Shown in pieces: positions 43,344 to 52,605 of a DNA stretch of 64,000 nt; the first letter of the stretch is position 1; every line of letters starts with the position of its first letter. Under the pieces are notes generated by a model that saw only the letters and a list, made by a program, of their open reading frames with translations, was not told the origin of the DNA and ran no database searches. A program made the position numbers and the translations under genes. This DNA comes from CAYPNF01 sp964411985. Lineage in GTDB: Bacteria > Verrucomicrobiota > Verrucomicrobiia > Limisphaerales > J093. The stretch covers positions 1-64,000 of the forward strand of contig CAYPNF010000028.1 of the NCBI GenBank assembly GCA_964411985.1, read 5' to 3'.

Positions 43344-44261
43344 ATGAACCAATCAACCTCTGCCCCTCCGTCGGGTCCCAGTTCGAAAAGCCGCCTAGTC
43401 ACCGCCATTCTGGTCCTGGCATGTGCTGGCTCACTTCTGTTCAACTACCTGCAAGCCAAGCGCTCCGCCGCCTTGCAGCGCCAACTTGACACGATCCTGG
43501 CGGAAAAGGAGGCGCAAGTGGGGGAGGCCGATCCTGCAGCGGAGTTGAATCGCGTTCGGTCGGAGCGTGACCGGCTTCAGCAACAGTTGGCGCTCCTTCA
43601 GTCCCAAACCCCGACCAGCAGGCCCCCCGCCGCAATCTCAGGCACTGCGGCCGATGCCGGGAAACCAACAACTGCAGCCATCGGATCCATCGGTGCCCGT
43701 ACCCGGCTGAGTGCCTTACCTGGAGCCAGGGTGACCATCGACGGCACTTCCACCATCCACGATTGGACCGTGGAAGGGGCGATCATCGGCGGCTTTTTTG
43801 AAGGGGATGCGGTACTGGTCAAGTTCCTGACTTCCAACACCTCAGAACCCTCAGCCATGCCGCTGAACGTTCGTGCCGAAGCCGTCATCCCCATCCGCTC
43901 GCTGAAGAGCAAATTCACCAAGATGGACGAGATCATGCAGGAGGCGATGCGCATGAAAGAAAGCCCTCGTATTCAGTATTGGTTGACCGACATGAAGCCG
44001 AAGGCGGGAGCGACCAACGCCGCGGGGGTACAGACTTTCCAGACGCAGGGACGGCTTGCGGTCTCGGGAGTCACCAACACGATCGACATGGACGTGAGCC
44101 TGCAGGCGGAGGAAGGGTCTCGCATCAAGGTTCGTGGTTCGAAGCAGCTCAAGATGACCGATTTCAAGATTCCCCCACCAGCACCCAGCCTGGCCGGCGG
44201 CGCAATCAAAACGGGCGACGAGGTCACCGTTCGATTTGAGTGGCTACTCGGCCCGAAATAG
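43344..44261 (+). CDS. Membrane-anchored YceI-like domain protein
   Basis: 305 residues. One N-terminal membrane helix (LVTAILVLACAGSLLFNYL, about 18-36) is followed by a charged coiled coil (about 40-90, AELNRVRSERDRLQQQLALLQ) and a linker. Residues about 125-305 have a YceI-like lipocalin fold: VTIDGTSTIHDWTVEG, LNVRAEAVIPIRSLKSKFTKMDEIM, GRLAVSGVTNTIDMDVSL and TDFKI. YceI domains bind isoprenoid or other hydrophobic ligands in the periplasm. It sits just upstream of the sigma factor gene and may be unrelated to it. I see no close functional indicator. Confidence 0.8.
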   Translation: MNQSTSAPPSGPSSKSRLVTAILVLACAGSLLFNYLQAKRSAALQRQLDTILAEKEAQVGEADPAAELNRVRSERDRLQQQLALLQSQTPTSRPPAAISGTAADAGKPTTAAIGSIGARTRLSALPGARVTIDGTSTIHDWTVEGAIIGGFFEGDAVLVKFLTSNTSEPSAMPLNVRAEAVIPIRSLKSKFTKMDEIMQEAMRMKESPRIQYWLTDMKPKAGATNAAGVQTFQTQGRLAVSGVTNTIDMDVSLQAEEGSRIKVRGSKQLKMTDFKIPPPAPSLAGGAIKTGDEVTVRFEWLLGPK

Positions 44262-44347
44262 CCGCCTCCATCCTCCAGTCCATCTTTTGTTCGCAGTTGG
44301 ATGTCCAAAACTCCCGGTATGCCGGAAGTAAGGGTAGAGACTATCGA

Positions 44348-44899
44348 ATGTCGGCCGATTACAAGCGTCAGTTGGATGATGCGAACGCCGCGCAGCAGCG
44401 GTTTCTATCTCTATTCCTGCGTAGCGAGGGGGAGATCTTCCGTTACGTGGCCAGCATGGTCCCCAACGTTGCAGATGCCGAGGATATCGTCCAACAGACC
44501 GCCTTGGCGTTGTGGGAGAAGTTCGACTCCTATGATCCTGCCCGCCCTTTCACTCCCTGGGCCTGTCGGTTTGCCCTGAATAAGGCCCTCCAATGGATCG
44601 AGCGACGTCAACACTGGCAGGCCCTTCTGGCGAACGGTCTGGCTGAGGAGCTAGCCCAGCGACGGCAGGAGTTGCAGCCCGAGTTTGAAAGGCGCCTGAA
44701 GCACCTGGAGGGCTGCCTCGGAAAGCTGCCGGAAGCACAACGATCCTTAGTGGAGGGGTATTACTATGAGCGTGCCGGCATCGAGGTGCTGGCTGATCGC
44801 TCCGGCCGGAGTGAAGCTGCAACCTACAAAATGCTTCAACGGATCCGGCACACGCTGCAACTTTGCGTCGAGAGCCAGGTAAAGCCGGAGGTGGCATGA
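44348..44899 (+). CDS. ECF-type RNA polymerase sigma factor
   Basis: 183 residues from ATG 44348 (MSADYKRQLDD). The frame is open to 44240, overlapping the YceI-like gene. Region 2: FLRSEGEIFRYVASMVPNVADAEDIVQQTALALWEKFDSYDPARPFTPWACRFALNKAL. Region 4: CLGKLPEAQRSLVEGYYYERAGIEVLADRSGRSEAATYKMLQRIR. This is the Planctomycetes/Verrucomicrobia ECF subgroup that is commonly paired with FecR-LamG proteins. Its stop overlaps the next ATG by four bases (ATGA), so regulator and partner are coupled. The target genes are unknown. Confidence 0.9.
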   Translation: MSADYKRQLDDANAAQQRFLSLFLRSEGEIFRYVASMVPNVADAEDIVQQTALALWEKFDSYDPARPFTPWACRFALNKALQWIERRQHWQALLANGLAEELAQRRQELQPEFERRLKHLEGCLGKLPEAQRSLVEGYYYERAGIEVLADRSGRSEAATYKMLQRIRHTLQLCVESQVKPEVA

Positions 44900-46527
44900 C
44901 ACTCTCCTTTCCATCTCCCGATTTTGACGACGCGGTGGCTGCCGTGTGCCACGGGTCAGCGAACGAGACCCAGATGCGTGCCTTGAACGAGTTGTTGCGG
45001 GTCGATTTAGGCGCTCGGGACGAGTACTTGATGCGCGTCGAACTGCATACCCGACTCGCGTCTAAGCCGGACTTGTTCCTTCAGGCGACCGATTCGGCTG
45101 CCAGGTGTTCGCTACCTGGCATCGGAACAGTCGAACGGCAAAAGATCCTCTCACTCGAACCTCCGGTGCCGCCGACCCGAAAGCGACTTCTGCGAGCGCT
45201 CGCGTTGGCAGCCTGCCTCCTGTTCCTCACAGGGGTGGCTTGGATTGTGTGGCTGAAGGGGGCTGCGACCAGAACCGGAACAACCAGTAGGGCCGTCGCT
45301 ATGCTTTCGCGGGCGGTGGATGCTCGCTGGGTCAGTAACTCAGCTCCGCTGCGAGTCGGCGGCGCTTTGGAGCCCGGGTGGCTTCGACTTGAAGCCGGGC
45401 TGGCGCAAGTGATCTTCTACAGCGGTGCGCGGGTGGTGATCGAGGGACCGACGGAGCTGCAGCTCATTTCCCCGACCGAGGCGCTTTGTCCCGCGGGACG
45501 GTTGTTAGTCGAGGTGCCTGAGCCAGCGCGGGGATTCCGAGTGAAAACCGCCCAGATGAACGTCGTCGATCTCGGGACTGCCTTCGGCATTGGCGCTAGC
45601 CGCGGCCAGACCGAGGTTCACGTTTTCAAAGGGGAGGTGGAGTTTGCGGTTGGGACCCAGGCAAATCAGTCCTTACGCGAGGGAAGGGCGGCCGTGGTGC
45701 AGGGGAGTACCCCGGCGCGACTCATGGCGGCGAGCACCGAACCCTTCGCCCCCATGTTTGAATTTCAGGAGAGGTCACTGGCGGCGGAGGCCATCCGCTA
45801 CGACCAGTGGCGGCTCAAGAGCGCGCAGCTCAACCAGGACCCGTCACTCGTAGTGCGTTTTGACTTCGAGCACCTCAGCGACTCGGACTGGACGCTGCGC
45901 AACGTTGCCGAAAAGAACCGGTCTGTGCAGGATGCGACCATTGTGGGCTGCCAGCGGGCGGAAGGACGGTGGCGGGAGAAACATGCTTTGGAATTTCAAA
46001 GCATCAACGACCGGGTTCGCTTGGCGGTGCCGGGAGAGTTCCAGGCGGTGACCCTTTCGGCATGGGTATGCGTCAAGGGAATGGACAGGCAGTTCAACTC
46101 GCTGTTTATGTCCGATGGATTCGATCCTGGCACGATCCACTGGCTCATACGCAACGATGGCGTTCTGGGCCTCACAGTGTTCGGCTTGGGCTCGGGAAAG
46201 TACCAGATTATGGCCAGCCCTCCCGTGATCACGCTTGATAAACTGGGGATGTGGATCCATTTGGCCGCGGTGGTCGATGGGAAGACCGGGCAAGTCGTTC
46301 AGTACGTCAACGGATCCCCCATGGCTCGCCATGCGCTCAAGTATGGGCCGCCTTTTCGGCTGGGTCCGGCGGAACTGGGTAACTGGAATGCGCGCAGCGG
46401 CCCCAACCCCGCTCCTTCCTTGATTCGTAATCTGAGTGGAGCGCTCGATGAATTTGAGTTGTTCAGCCGGGCTTTCAGTGACGCTGAAGTTCGCGAGCTT
46501 TATGCCAAAGGCAAACCCGACCTGTAA
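44896..46527 (+). CDS. Membrane FecR-LamG protein, probable partner of the sigma factor
   Basis: 543 residues. The N-terminal cytoplasmic part (about 1-90) is a short anti-sigma-like region (ALNELLRVDLGARDEYLMRVELH). One membrane helix follows (LALAACLLFLTGVAWIVWL, about 97-117). Then comes a FecR domain (about 150-280, ARVVIEGPTELQLISPTEA...GTAFGIGASRGQTEVHVFKGEVEF). The C-terminal half (about 320-540) is a LamG/concanavalin-like domain (VTLSAWVCVKG, WIHLAAVVDGKTGQVVQYVNG, GALDEFELFSRAFSDAEV). A carbohydrate-sensing anti-sigma role is plausible: the extracytoplasmic lectin part could report polysaccharide to the coupled sigma factor. The GH95 gene starts seven bases downstream. Confidence 0.85.
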   Translation: MTLSFPSPDFDDAVAAVCHGSANETQMRALNELLRVDLGARDEYLMRVELHTRLASKPDLFLQATDSAARCSLPGIGTVERQKILSLEPPVPPTRKRLLRALALAACLLFLTGVAWIVWLKGAATRTGTTSRAVAMLSRAVDARWVSNSAPLRVGGALEPGWLRLEAGLAQVIFYSGARVVIEGPTELQLISPTEALCPAGRLLVEVPEPARGFRVKTAQMNVVDLGTAFGIGASRGQTEVHVFKGEVEFAVGTQANQSLREGRAAVVQGSTPARLMAASTEPFAPMFEFQERSLAAEAIRYDQWRLKSAQLNQDPSLVVRFDFEHLSDSDWTLRNVAEKNRSVQDATIVGCQRAEGRWREKHALEFQSINDRVRLAVPGEFQAVTLSAWVCVKGMDRQFNSLFMSDGFDPGTIHWLIRNDGVLGLTVFGLGSGKYQIMASPPVITLDKLGMWIHLAAVVDGKTGQVVQYVNGSPMARHALKYGPPFRLGPAELGNWNARSGPNPAPSLIRNLSGALDEFELFSRAFSDAEVRELYAKGKPDL

Positions 46528-46534
46528 CCTAGGA

Positions 46535-48856
46535 ATGAATAGCCTGAATAGAAATCTGAGACGGGCGGTTCTCGCGATTCCGCTTGTCTTTTCGGCAGTT
46601 GGGATTGCGGCTGAACCCGTTGATGAAAATCCCTTTGTGCTCTGGTATGACAAGCCGGCGGTGAAATGGGTGGAGGCACTGCCGGTCGGCAACGGGCGCT
46701 TGGGCGCGATGATCTTTGGCGGCGTGAATCAGGAGCGACTTCAGCTCAACGAGGGCACGCTCTGGGCCGGTGGACCTTACGATCCCGTGAATCCTGAGGC
46801 GAAGGAAGCGCTGCCACAGGTCCGGCAGTTGATCAACGAGGCCAAGTACCAGGAAGCCGCGAAGCTCATTGGCGCGAAAGTCATGGCGAAGCCACTCAGC
46901 CAGATGCCGTATCAGACCGTGGGCGATTTGGTGCTGACGTTTCCGGGCGCGACGAACGCCGAGACCTACCGGCGCGACCTGAACCTGGACACGGCGACGG
47001 CTGCTGTCAACTACACCTCCGACGGCGTGCGCTATGCCCGGGAAGTCTTTGCGAGCGCACCGGACAATGTGATCGTGGTGCGTCTCACGGCAGACCAGCT
47101 GCGCAAGATTTCCTTCACAGCAGGCATGAAGACGCGGATGGCTGCGTCGGTGGACACCGATGGCTCCGACACACTGGTCATGCGCGGAACCGGCGGTAAC
47201 GTCGGCGGCATTAGGGGCCAGCTCAAGTTCGGGGCCCGCGTTCAGGTCATCGCCAACGGAGGCGAGACTATGGCCAAAGGCGGCGAAATCTCCGTGACGA
47301 ATGCCACCGAGGTCACATTGCTGATTGCTGCGGCCACAAGCTACAAAAATTTCGACGACGTAACCGGCGATCCCGAGAGCCTCGCGAAGAAGCAGTTGGG
47401 TGCCGCCGCCAGGAAGTCCTTCGCCAGTCTGCGCGCGGATCATGTTGCGGACTATCAGCCCCTGTTTCGCCGGGTGACGATCGACCTTGGTCAAAGCGAC
47501 GCCATGAGGTTGCCGACGGATTTGCGCATCCGCCGTTTCGCCGAGGCCAAGGATCCGCAGCTGGCCGCATTATACTACCAGTTCGGCCGATACTTGCTCA
47601 TCAGTTCCTCGCGCCCGGGGGGGCAGCCGGCCAACCTGCAGGGGATCTGGAATGAAAGCCTGAATCCGCCCTGGCAGAGCAAGTACACGATCAACATCAA
47701 CACGGAGATGAACTATTGGCCCGCCGAGACGGGCAACCTCGCCGAGTGTGTCGAACCGTTGATCGCGATGGTAAACGACCTCACCGTGACGGGGGCCCGA
47801 ACCGCCCGGACAATGTACGGTGCAAGAGGCTGGGTAGCGCACCACAACACCGATCTCTGGCGTGCTACCGCGCCCATTGACGGGCCGAACTGGGGGATGT
47901 GGCCTCTGGGCGGGGCCTGGCTGTGCCTGCATCTCTGGGACCGCTATGAATTCAGCGGGGACAAGGCGGACTTGAAACGGGTTTTCCCGGCGCTCAAAGG
48001 GGCGGCGGAGTTCTTCCTCGACACCTTGCAGCAAGAGCCCAAGCATCAATGGCTCGTCACCAATCCTTCAATTTCGCCTGAAAACGGGCATCCGTATGGC
48101 GCAGCCGTCTGCGCCGGGCCAACGATGGACATGCAAATCCTCCGCGACCTTTTCGCCGCCACGATCCAGGGGGCGGAAACGCTGGGTGTGGACGAGGACC
48201 TCCGCAAAGAGCTCGCTGCCGCCCGAGCCAGGCTTGCCCCGAACCAGATCGGTAGTGCAGGCCAACTACAGGAATGGCTCGAGGACTGGGACATGAAGGC
48301 CGGCGAAATGCATCACCGGCACGTCTCGCATCTGTACGGCCTGTATCCAGGACGCGACATTACCCTGCGAGGCACTCCGGAACTAGCGGCTGCCGTGAAG
48401 AAATCCCTGGAAATCCGAGGCGACAAAGCCACCGGCTGGGCGACGGCCTGGCGCCTTTGCCTTTGGACGCACCTGGGCGACGGCGATCATGCCTTCCTAA
48501 TCCTGAAATACCTGCTCAGCGCCGACCTGACCTATCCAAATATGTTCGACGCCCATCCGCCGTTCCAGATTGACGGCAACTTTGGCGGCGCAGCCGCCAT
48601 TGCCGAGATGCTGGTTCAAAGCCGCGTGGGAGAAATCGAATTGCTTCCCGCGTTGCCCAAGGCGTGGCCGAGTGGAAGCGTGAAGGGGTTGCGAGCCCGC
48701 GGTGGCTTTGAGGTCGATGTCGCCTGGAAGGATGGGAAGTTGGTGGAAACACGCATTCGCTCGCTCCATGGTGGTTCCACTCAATTGCGTTACGCCTCGG
48801 GGACACGCGAGGCGAAGATTTCGAAGGGAGACACCTATCGTTGGGACGGACAATAA
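46535..48856 (+). CDS. Secreted GH95 alpha-L-fucosidase/galactosidase
   Basis: 773 residues from ATG 46535 (MNSLNRNLRRAVLAIPLVFSAVGIAA, signal peptide). The N-terminal beta domain opens with LWYDKPAVKWVEALPVGNGRLGAMIFGG...LQLNEGTLWAGGP, a GH95 hallmark. The (alpha/alpha)6 barrel contains PANLQGIWNESLNPPWQSKY, then NINTEMNYW (the two catalytic-site Asn), HHNTDLW and DAHPPFQIDGNFGG near the end. GH95 removes terminal alpha-1,2-L-fucose or alpha-L-galactose by inversion, as found on xyloglucan and xylan side chains. It is first in the row of eleven co-directional hydrolase genes. Confidence 0.93.
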   Translation: MNSLNRNLRRAVLAIPLVFSAVGIAAEPVDENPFVLWYDKPAVKWVEALPVGNGRLGAMIFGGVNQERLQLNEGTLWAGGPYDPVNPEAKEALPQVRQLINEAKYQEAAKLIGAKVMAKPLSQMPYQTVGDLVLTFPGATNAETYRRDLNLDTATAAVNYTSDGVRYAREVFASAPDNVIVVRLTADQLRKISFTAGMKTRMAASVDTDGSDTLVMRGTGGNVGGIRGQLKFGARVQVIANGGETMAKGGEISVTNATEVTLLIAAATSYKNFDDVTGDPESLAKKQLGAAARKSFASLRADHVADYQPLFRRVTIDLGQSDAMRLPTDLRIRRFAEAKDPQLAALYYQFGRYLLISSSRPGGQPANLQGIWNESLNPPWQSKYTININTEMNYWPAETGNLAECVEPLIAMVNDLTVTGARTARTMYGARGWVAHHNTDLWRATAPIDGPNWGMWPLGGAWLCLHLWDRYEFSGDKADLKRVFPALKGAAEFFLDTLQQEPKHQWLVTNPSISPENGHPYGAAVCAGPTMDMQILRDLFAATIQGAETLGVDEDLRKELAAARARLAPNQIGSAGQLQEWLEDWDMKAGEMHHRHVSHLYGLYPGRDITLRGTPELAAAVKKSLEIRGDKATGWATAWRLCLWTHLGDGDHAFLILKYLLSADLTYPNMFDAHPPFQIDGNFGGAAAIAEMLVQSRVGEIELLPALPKAWPSGSVKGLRARGGFEVDVAWKDGKLVETRIRSLHGGSTQLRYASGTREAKISKGDTYRWDGQ

Positions 48857-48905
48857 CTCGAAAACGAATGCGCCATTCGCCGGCGTCATTCTCAAAACGT
48901 CACTT

Positions 48906-50153
48906 ATGAAAAAGCCAAACAAGTTCCTCATCGGTGGTATAATCGCGCTCCTGGCGGTCTCCAGCCACGCGGCTGAATTACCCGGCCAGTGGAGTGCGGA
49001 GTTTGATACGCAAATTGGGCTCCAGAAATACCTCTACACGTTCCGGTTGAACGACGGAAAGCTCACCGGCAAGGCAAGCGTGGATGTGGGCGGCCAAAAA
49101 CGAGAGGCGGAGCTAAAGGATCTCAAGCTGGTTGGCGACACCTTGACCTTCGTGGAAACGTTCAAGTTCCAAGACAACGAGGTGCGGATAGATTACACCG
49201 GCACCGTGGGCGAGAAGGAAATCAAGCTTACCAGGAAGGTGGGCGATTTCGCTACGGAGGAGTTGATGGCCAAACGTGTGCAGGGAGCGGCATTGTCCGC
49301 CCCGGGTCCCACCAACAGCGCGGCAGGAGAGCGACCACGCCGGGGCGGAGGATTTGGCGGCCCGATCGTACTGGGGCCGGATGACAAGGCGGCCTTCGAC
49401 GATCCACCGGCCGATATTGATAAGAAGCGCGAAAATATTCCGCACGGCAAGCTGGAGATGATCGAGTACGAGTCCAAAACGGTGGGCACAACCCGCAAGA
49501 TGCAGGTCTATACTCCGCCCGGCTACTCGCAGGACAAGAAGTATCCCGTGCTCTACCTCCTGCACGGCATTGGCGGCGACGAAACGGAGTGGCAACGGTT
49601 TGCTCATCCGGACGCCCTGCTCGACAACCTGATTGCCGACGGAAAGGCCGTGCCGATGATCGTCGTGATGCCCAATGGCCGCGCACAAAAGGACGACCGC
49701 GCGGGACCCAACGCGATGGCAACAGCGCCCGCCTTTGCGGTATTTGAACGTGACTTGCTGGATGACGTGATTCCGGCGATTCAGTCGCGCTACAGCACTT
49801 ACACCAACCAGGTGAACCGCGCGCTCGCCGGGTTATCCATGGGCGGCGGCCAATCGCTGAACTTCGGTCTTGCGCATCTCGACACCTTTGCGTGGGTGGG
49901 TGGTTTCTCGTCCGCTCCAAACACCAAGCCGCCGGAACAACTCGTACCCGATCCCGCAGCCGCGGCCCGGCAACTGAAGCTTCTGTGGCTGTCCTGCGGC
50001 AACAAAGACGGACTCATCCGGATCAGCCAGGGCGTACATTCCTATCTCAAGGAAAAGCAAGTGCCACACGTCTGGCACGTGGACGGCAACGCCCACGACG
50101 CGACGCATTGGAAGAACAACCTGTGGCTGTTTTCCCAACGCCTCTTCAAGTGA
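48906..50153 (+). CDS. Secreted CE1-type esterase with N-terminal beta module
   Basis: 415 residues from ATG 48906 (MKKPNKFLIGGIIALLAVSSHAA). Residues about 24-120 form a beta-rich module (GQWSAEFDTQIG...KLTGKASVDVGGQKREAELK...) nearly identical in layout to the N-terminus of the GH51 protein at 57570. A Gly/Arg linker precedes the esterase D/CE1 domain: MQVYTPPGYSQDKKYPVLYLLHGIGG, nucleophile serine in LAGLSMGGG, catalytic His in GNAHDATHWKNNL. CE1 enzymes release ferulate or acetate from arabinoxylan. Substrate specificity is not shown by the sequence. Confidence 0.9.
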   Translation: MKKPNKFLIGGIIALLAVSSHAAELPGQWSAEFDTQIGLQKYLYTFRLNDGKLTGKASVDVGGQKREAELKDLKLVGDTLTFVETFKFQDNEVRIDYTGTVGEKEIKLTRKVGDFATEELMAKRVQGAALSAPGPTNSAAGERPRRGGGFGGPIVLGPDDKAAFDDPPADIDKKRENIPHGKLEMIEYESKTVGTTRKMQVYTPPGYSQDKKYPVLYLLHGIGGDETEWQRFAHPDALLDNLIADGKAVPMIVVMPNGRAQKDDRAGPNAMATAPAFAVFERDLLDDVIPAIQSRYSTYTNQVNRALAGLSMGGGQSLNFGLAHLDTFAWVGGFSSAPNTKPPEQLVPDPAAAARQLKLLWLSCGNKDGLIRISQGVHSYLKEKQVPHVWHVDGNAHDATHWKNNLWLFSQRLFK

Positions 50154-50239
50154 GCCCCAACGCCTATTCCAATTCATGACCTGGTTCCCATCTCGCTCTC
50201 TCTTCCCTTAAAGCAAAACCAGCCCGTCCAACTCTTAAG

Positions 50240-51478
50240 ATGCACTACTCAAATTGTGGGCCCTTTACCCGCTGCCTGTTGGCGGGACTGTTGACTCTTG
50301 TCACCGCAGCTTGGTCTGCCGAGACACCCGCGCTCAAGGATGTCTTCAAGGACCGCTTCCTGGTTGGCACGGCAGTAAGCCGGAGCATCACGACAGGCGC
50401 CGGCTTCCGCCGAAGCTCAGAGCAAATTGAGCAAGACATAGCTCTGGTCAAGGCACAGTTCAACCAGGTTGTCGCGGAGAACGAAATGAAATGGGCGCTC
50501 CTCCACCCGCGGCCCGGCGTGGACGGCTACGACTTCCGCGCCGCTGATGCCTTCGTGAATTTCGGCCTGAGCAACAATATGCAGCTAGCCGGGCACACGC
50601 TTGTCTGGCATTCCCAGACGCCCCAGTGGGTGTTCGCTGGCACGAATCCACCCCCGCACATCACCAACGCTGCGCCGAGCCCCGTCCAGGACACGAGCGC
50701 GCCCGGGACAAACCGGGTGGGGCGTGGGAGACCTGGCCCGTACAACGGACCCCGTGCGTCCCGGGAGGAGTTGCTGCAGCGGATGCGCGATCACATTCAC
50801 ACTGTCGTCGGCCGCTACAAGGGCAAGATCAAAGTCTGGGACGTCGTTAACGAGGCTCTCGCAGACGGTGGCACGAATACCCTGCGCAACTCGCTCTGGC
50901 TGGAGATCATTGGACCTGACTTTATTGCCAAGGCGTTCCAATACGCCCACGAAGCGGACCCGGATGCGGTGCTCCGCTACAATGACTATGGTTTGGAGAA
51001 TCCCGCCAAGTGCAAGAAACTCGTCACGTTGATCAAGTTACTACAGGCGCAGAAGGTGCCCGTCCACGCCATCGGCTCGCAAGCCCACGTGAATGTTTCA
51101 ATCACCTTCGAAGCGATGGATCAGGCGCTGACGGAAATCGCGACGCTTGGCCTGCCTATCCACATCACGGAGCTGGACGTCAACAGCGCGCAGGGTGGTC
51201 AGCGTACCGTTGGGGCGGATATTGCCAATAACGCCGCAACTACCCAGGGCGGCTTGGTCAGTGACGCCGACCGAAGATTGGCCGAGGCGTACGCGGGCAT
51301 CTTTCGCGCGTTCTTGAAGCACGACAAGTCCGTGGAGGTCGTCACCTTCTGGGGCGCGAATGATGCGAACTCCTGGCGGGCCAGTGGCAAACCGCTGCTT
51401 TTCGACGGGAACAGCCAACCCAAGTCGGCCTTCGACGCCGTCATTGCGCAAGCGAAGAAAGGCGCCGCGGCGAGATGA
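50240..51478 (+). CDS. Secreted GH10 endo-beta-1,4-xylanase
   Basis: 412 residues with a signal peptide (LLAGLLTLVTAAWSAE). The GH10 barrel is complete: NEMKWALLHPRPG, LAGHTLVWHSQTPQW, acid/base Glu205 in VWDVVNEA and nucleophile Glu311 in PIHITELDV. WGANDANSW is near the end. An insertion of about 35 Pro/Gly-rich residues after FAGTNPPP (about 134-170) is not usual. It cleaves the xylan backbone. The stop overlaps a possible upstream ATG of the GH62 gene. Confidence 0.95.
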   Translation: MHYSNCGPFTRCLLAGLLTLVTAAWSAETPALKDVFKDRFLVGTAVSRSITTGAGFRRSSEQIEQDIALVKAQFNQVVAENEMKWALLHPRPGVDGYDFRAADAFVNFGLSNNMQLAGHTLVWHSQTPQWVFAGTNPPPHITNAAPSPVQDTSAPGTNRVGRGRPGPYNGPRASREELLQRMRDHIHTVVGRYKGKIKVWDVVNEALADGGTNTLRNSLWLEIIGPDFIAKAFQYAHEADPDAVLRYNDYGLENPAKCKKLVTLIKLLQAQKVPVHAIGSQAHVNVSITFEAMDQALTEIATLGLPIHITELDVNSAQGGQRTVGADIANNAATTQGGLVSDADRRLAEAYAGIFRAFLKHDKSVEVVTFWGANDANSWRASGKPLLFDGNSQPKSAFDAVIAQAKKGAAAR

Positions 51479-51528
51479 GCTTCCAAACCGAGTTCTCAAA
51501 TCCCGCAATCGTAGTTCCCAAAGTCAAC

Positions 51529-52584
51529 ATGAACACATTCATTCTCCCGTTCTCCGCCGTCTTGGTGTTGCTGGTGACGGGCGCTCTCAGTCTCTTTGCG
51601 GCCGAGCCGACACCCCCCAAGCCACCCTTCGTCACGCCGCTGCAGTGGAAGTCGTCCGACGCACTCATCAAACCGGTCTCCGATGCGACGCATGAAATCG
51701 TGTCGGTGAAGGATCCAACGATAGTCCGTTTCAACGACCTGTGGCACGTCTACGCGACCGTCTATTCCACTTCGGCCAAGACCTGGAGCATGGTGTATCT
51801 GAACTTCAAGGAATGGTCTGACGCCCCCAAGGCCAAGCTCCACTTCGTGGATCAGAATCCAAACCTGCGCGGCTATCACTGTGCGCCGCACCTGTTCTAT
51901 TTCCGCCCGCACAAGAAGTGGTATCTCATCTTCCAATCGCAACAGCCGCAGTACACGACCAGCGATGACCTCACGAACGTGGAATCCTGGCCCAAGCCCT
52001 TGGACTTCTTCCCGGGCAAACCTCCCGGTGCGCCGCAGCTCTGGATCGACTATTGGGTGATCTGCGATGACACGCACGCCTACCTGTTCTTCACCGGCGA
52101 CGACGGCAAGATGTACCGCAGCCGGACCAAGATTGAGGATTTCCCCAAAGGCATGACCGACCCGCAAGTCGTGATTCAGGGCGCGCGCAATGACGTCTTT
52201 GAAGCCAGCATGACCTACAGAATCAAGGGGACTGGGCTGTACCTGACCCTGGTCGAAGCCATTGGTCCGAGTGCGCGATACTATCGTGCGTGGACCTCCG
52301 ACCGGCTTGATGGGGAATGGACGCCTATGCCAAATGCCGACACGTTCCAGAAGCCGTTTGCCGGGATCAACAACCTCACGTTCGAAGAGGGAGTGACACC
52401 CTGGACCCGGGACGTCAGCCACGGAGAACTGATTCGCGAGGGATACGACGAAACAATGACCATTGATCCGAACAACCTCCAACTGCTCTATCAGGGTCGC
52501 GATCCAGCAGGCGGCGGGCGCTACGAACTGCTGCCGTACCGGCTGGGGCTCCTGAAACTGGATGGTTCGGGGAAGCAGCCCTGA
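51529..52584 (+). CDS. Secreted GH62 alpha-L-arabinofuranosidase
   Basis: 351 residues from ATG 51529 (MNTFILPFSAVLVLLVTGALSLFA, signal peptide). An in-frame ATG at 51475 overlaps the xylanase stop. The five-bladed beta-propeller signatures of GH62 are clear: VSVKDPTIVRFNDLWHVYAT (with a catalytic Asp), GYHCAPHLFYFRPHKKWYLIFQ, QLWIDYWVICDD and EASMTYRI (with the probable acid/base Glu). GH62 removes arabinose from singly substituted xylose residues, so it works with the GH10 xylanase just upstream. Confidence 0.93.
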   Translation: MNTFILPFSAVLVLLVTGALSLFAAEPTPPKPPFVTPLQWKSSDALIKPVSDATHEIVSVKDPTIVRFNDLWHVYATVYSTSAKTWSMVYLNFKEWSDAPKAKLHFVDQNPNLRGYHCAPHLFYFRPHKKWYLIFQSQQPQYTTSDDLTNVESWPKPLDFFPGKPPGAPQLWIDYWVICDDTHAYLFFTGDDGKMYRSRTKIEDFPKGMTDPQVVIQGARNDVFEASMTYRIKGTGLYLTLVEAIGPSARYYRAWTSDRLDGEWTPMPNADTFQKPFAGINNLTFEEGVTPWTRDVSHGELIREGYDETMTIDPNNLQLLYQGRDPAGGGRYELLPYRLGLLKLDGSGKQP

Positions 52585-52605
52585 CGCTCCATCCGCTGCA
52601 TCAAC

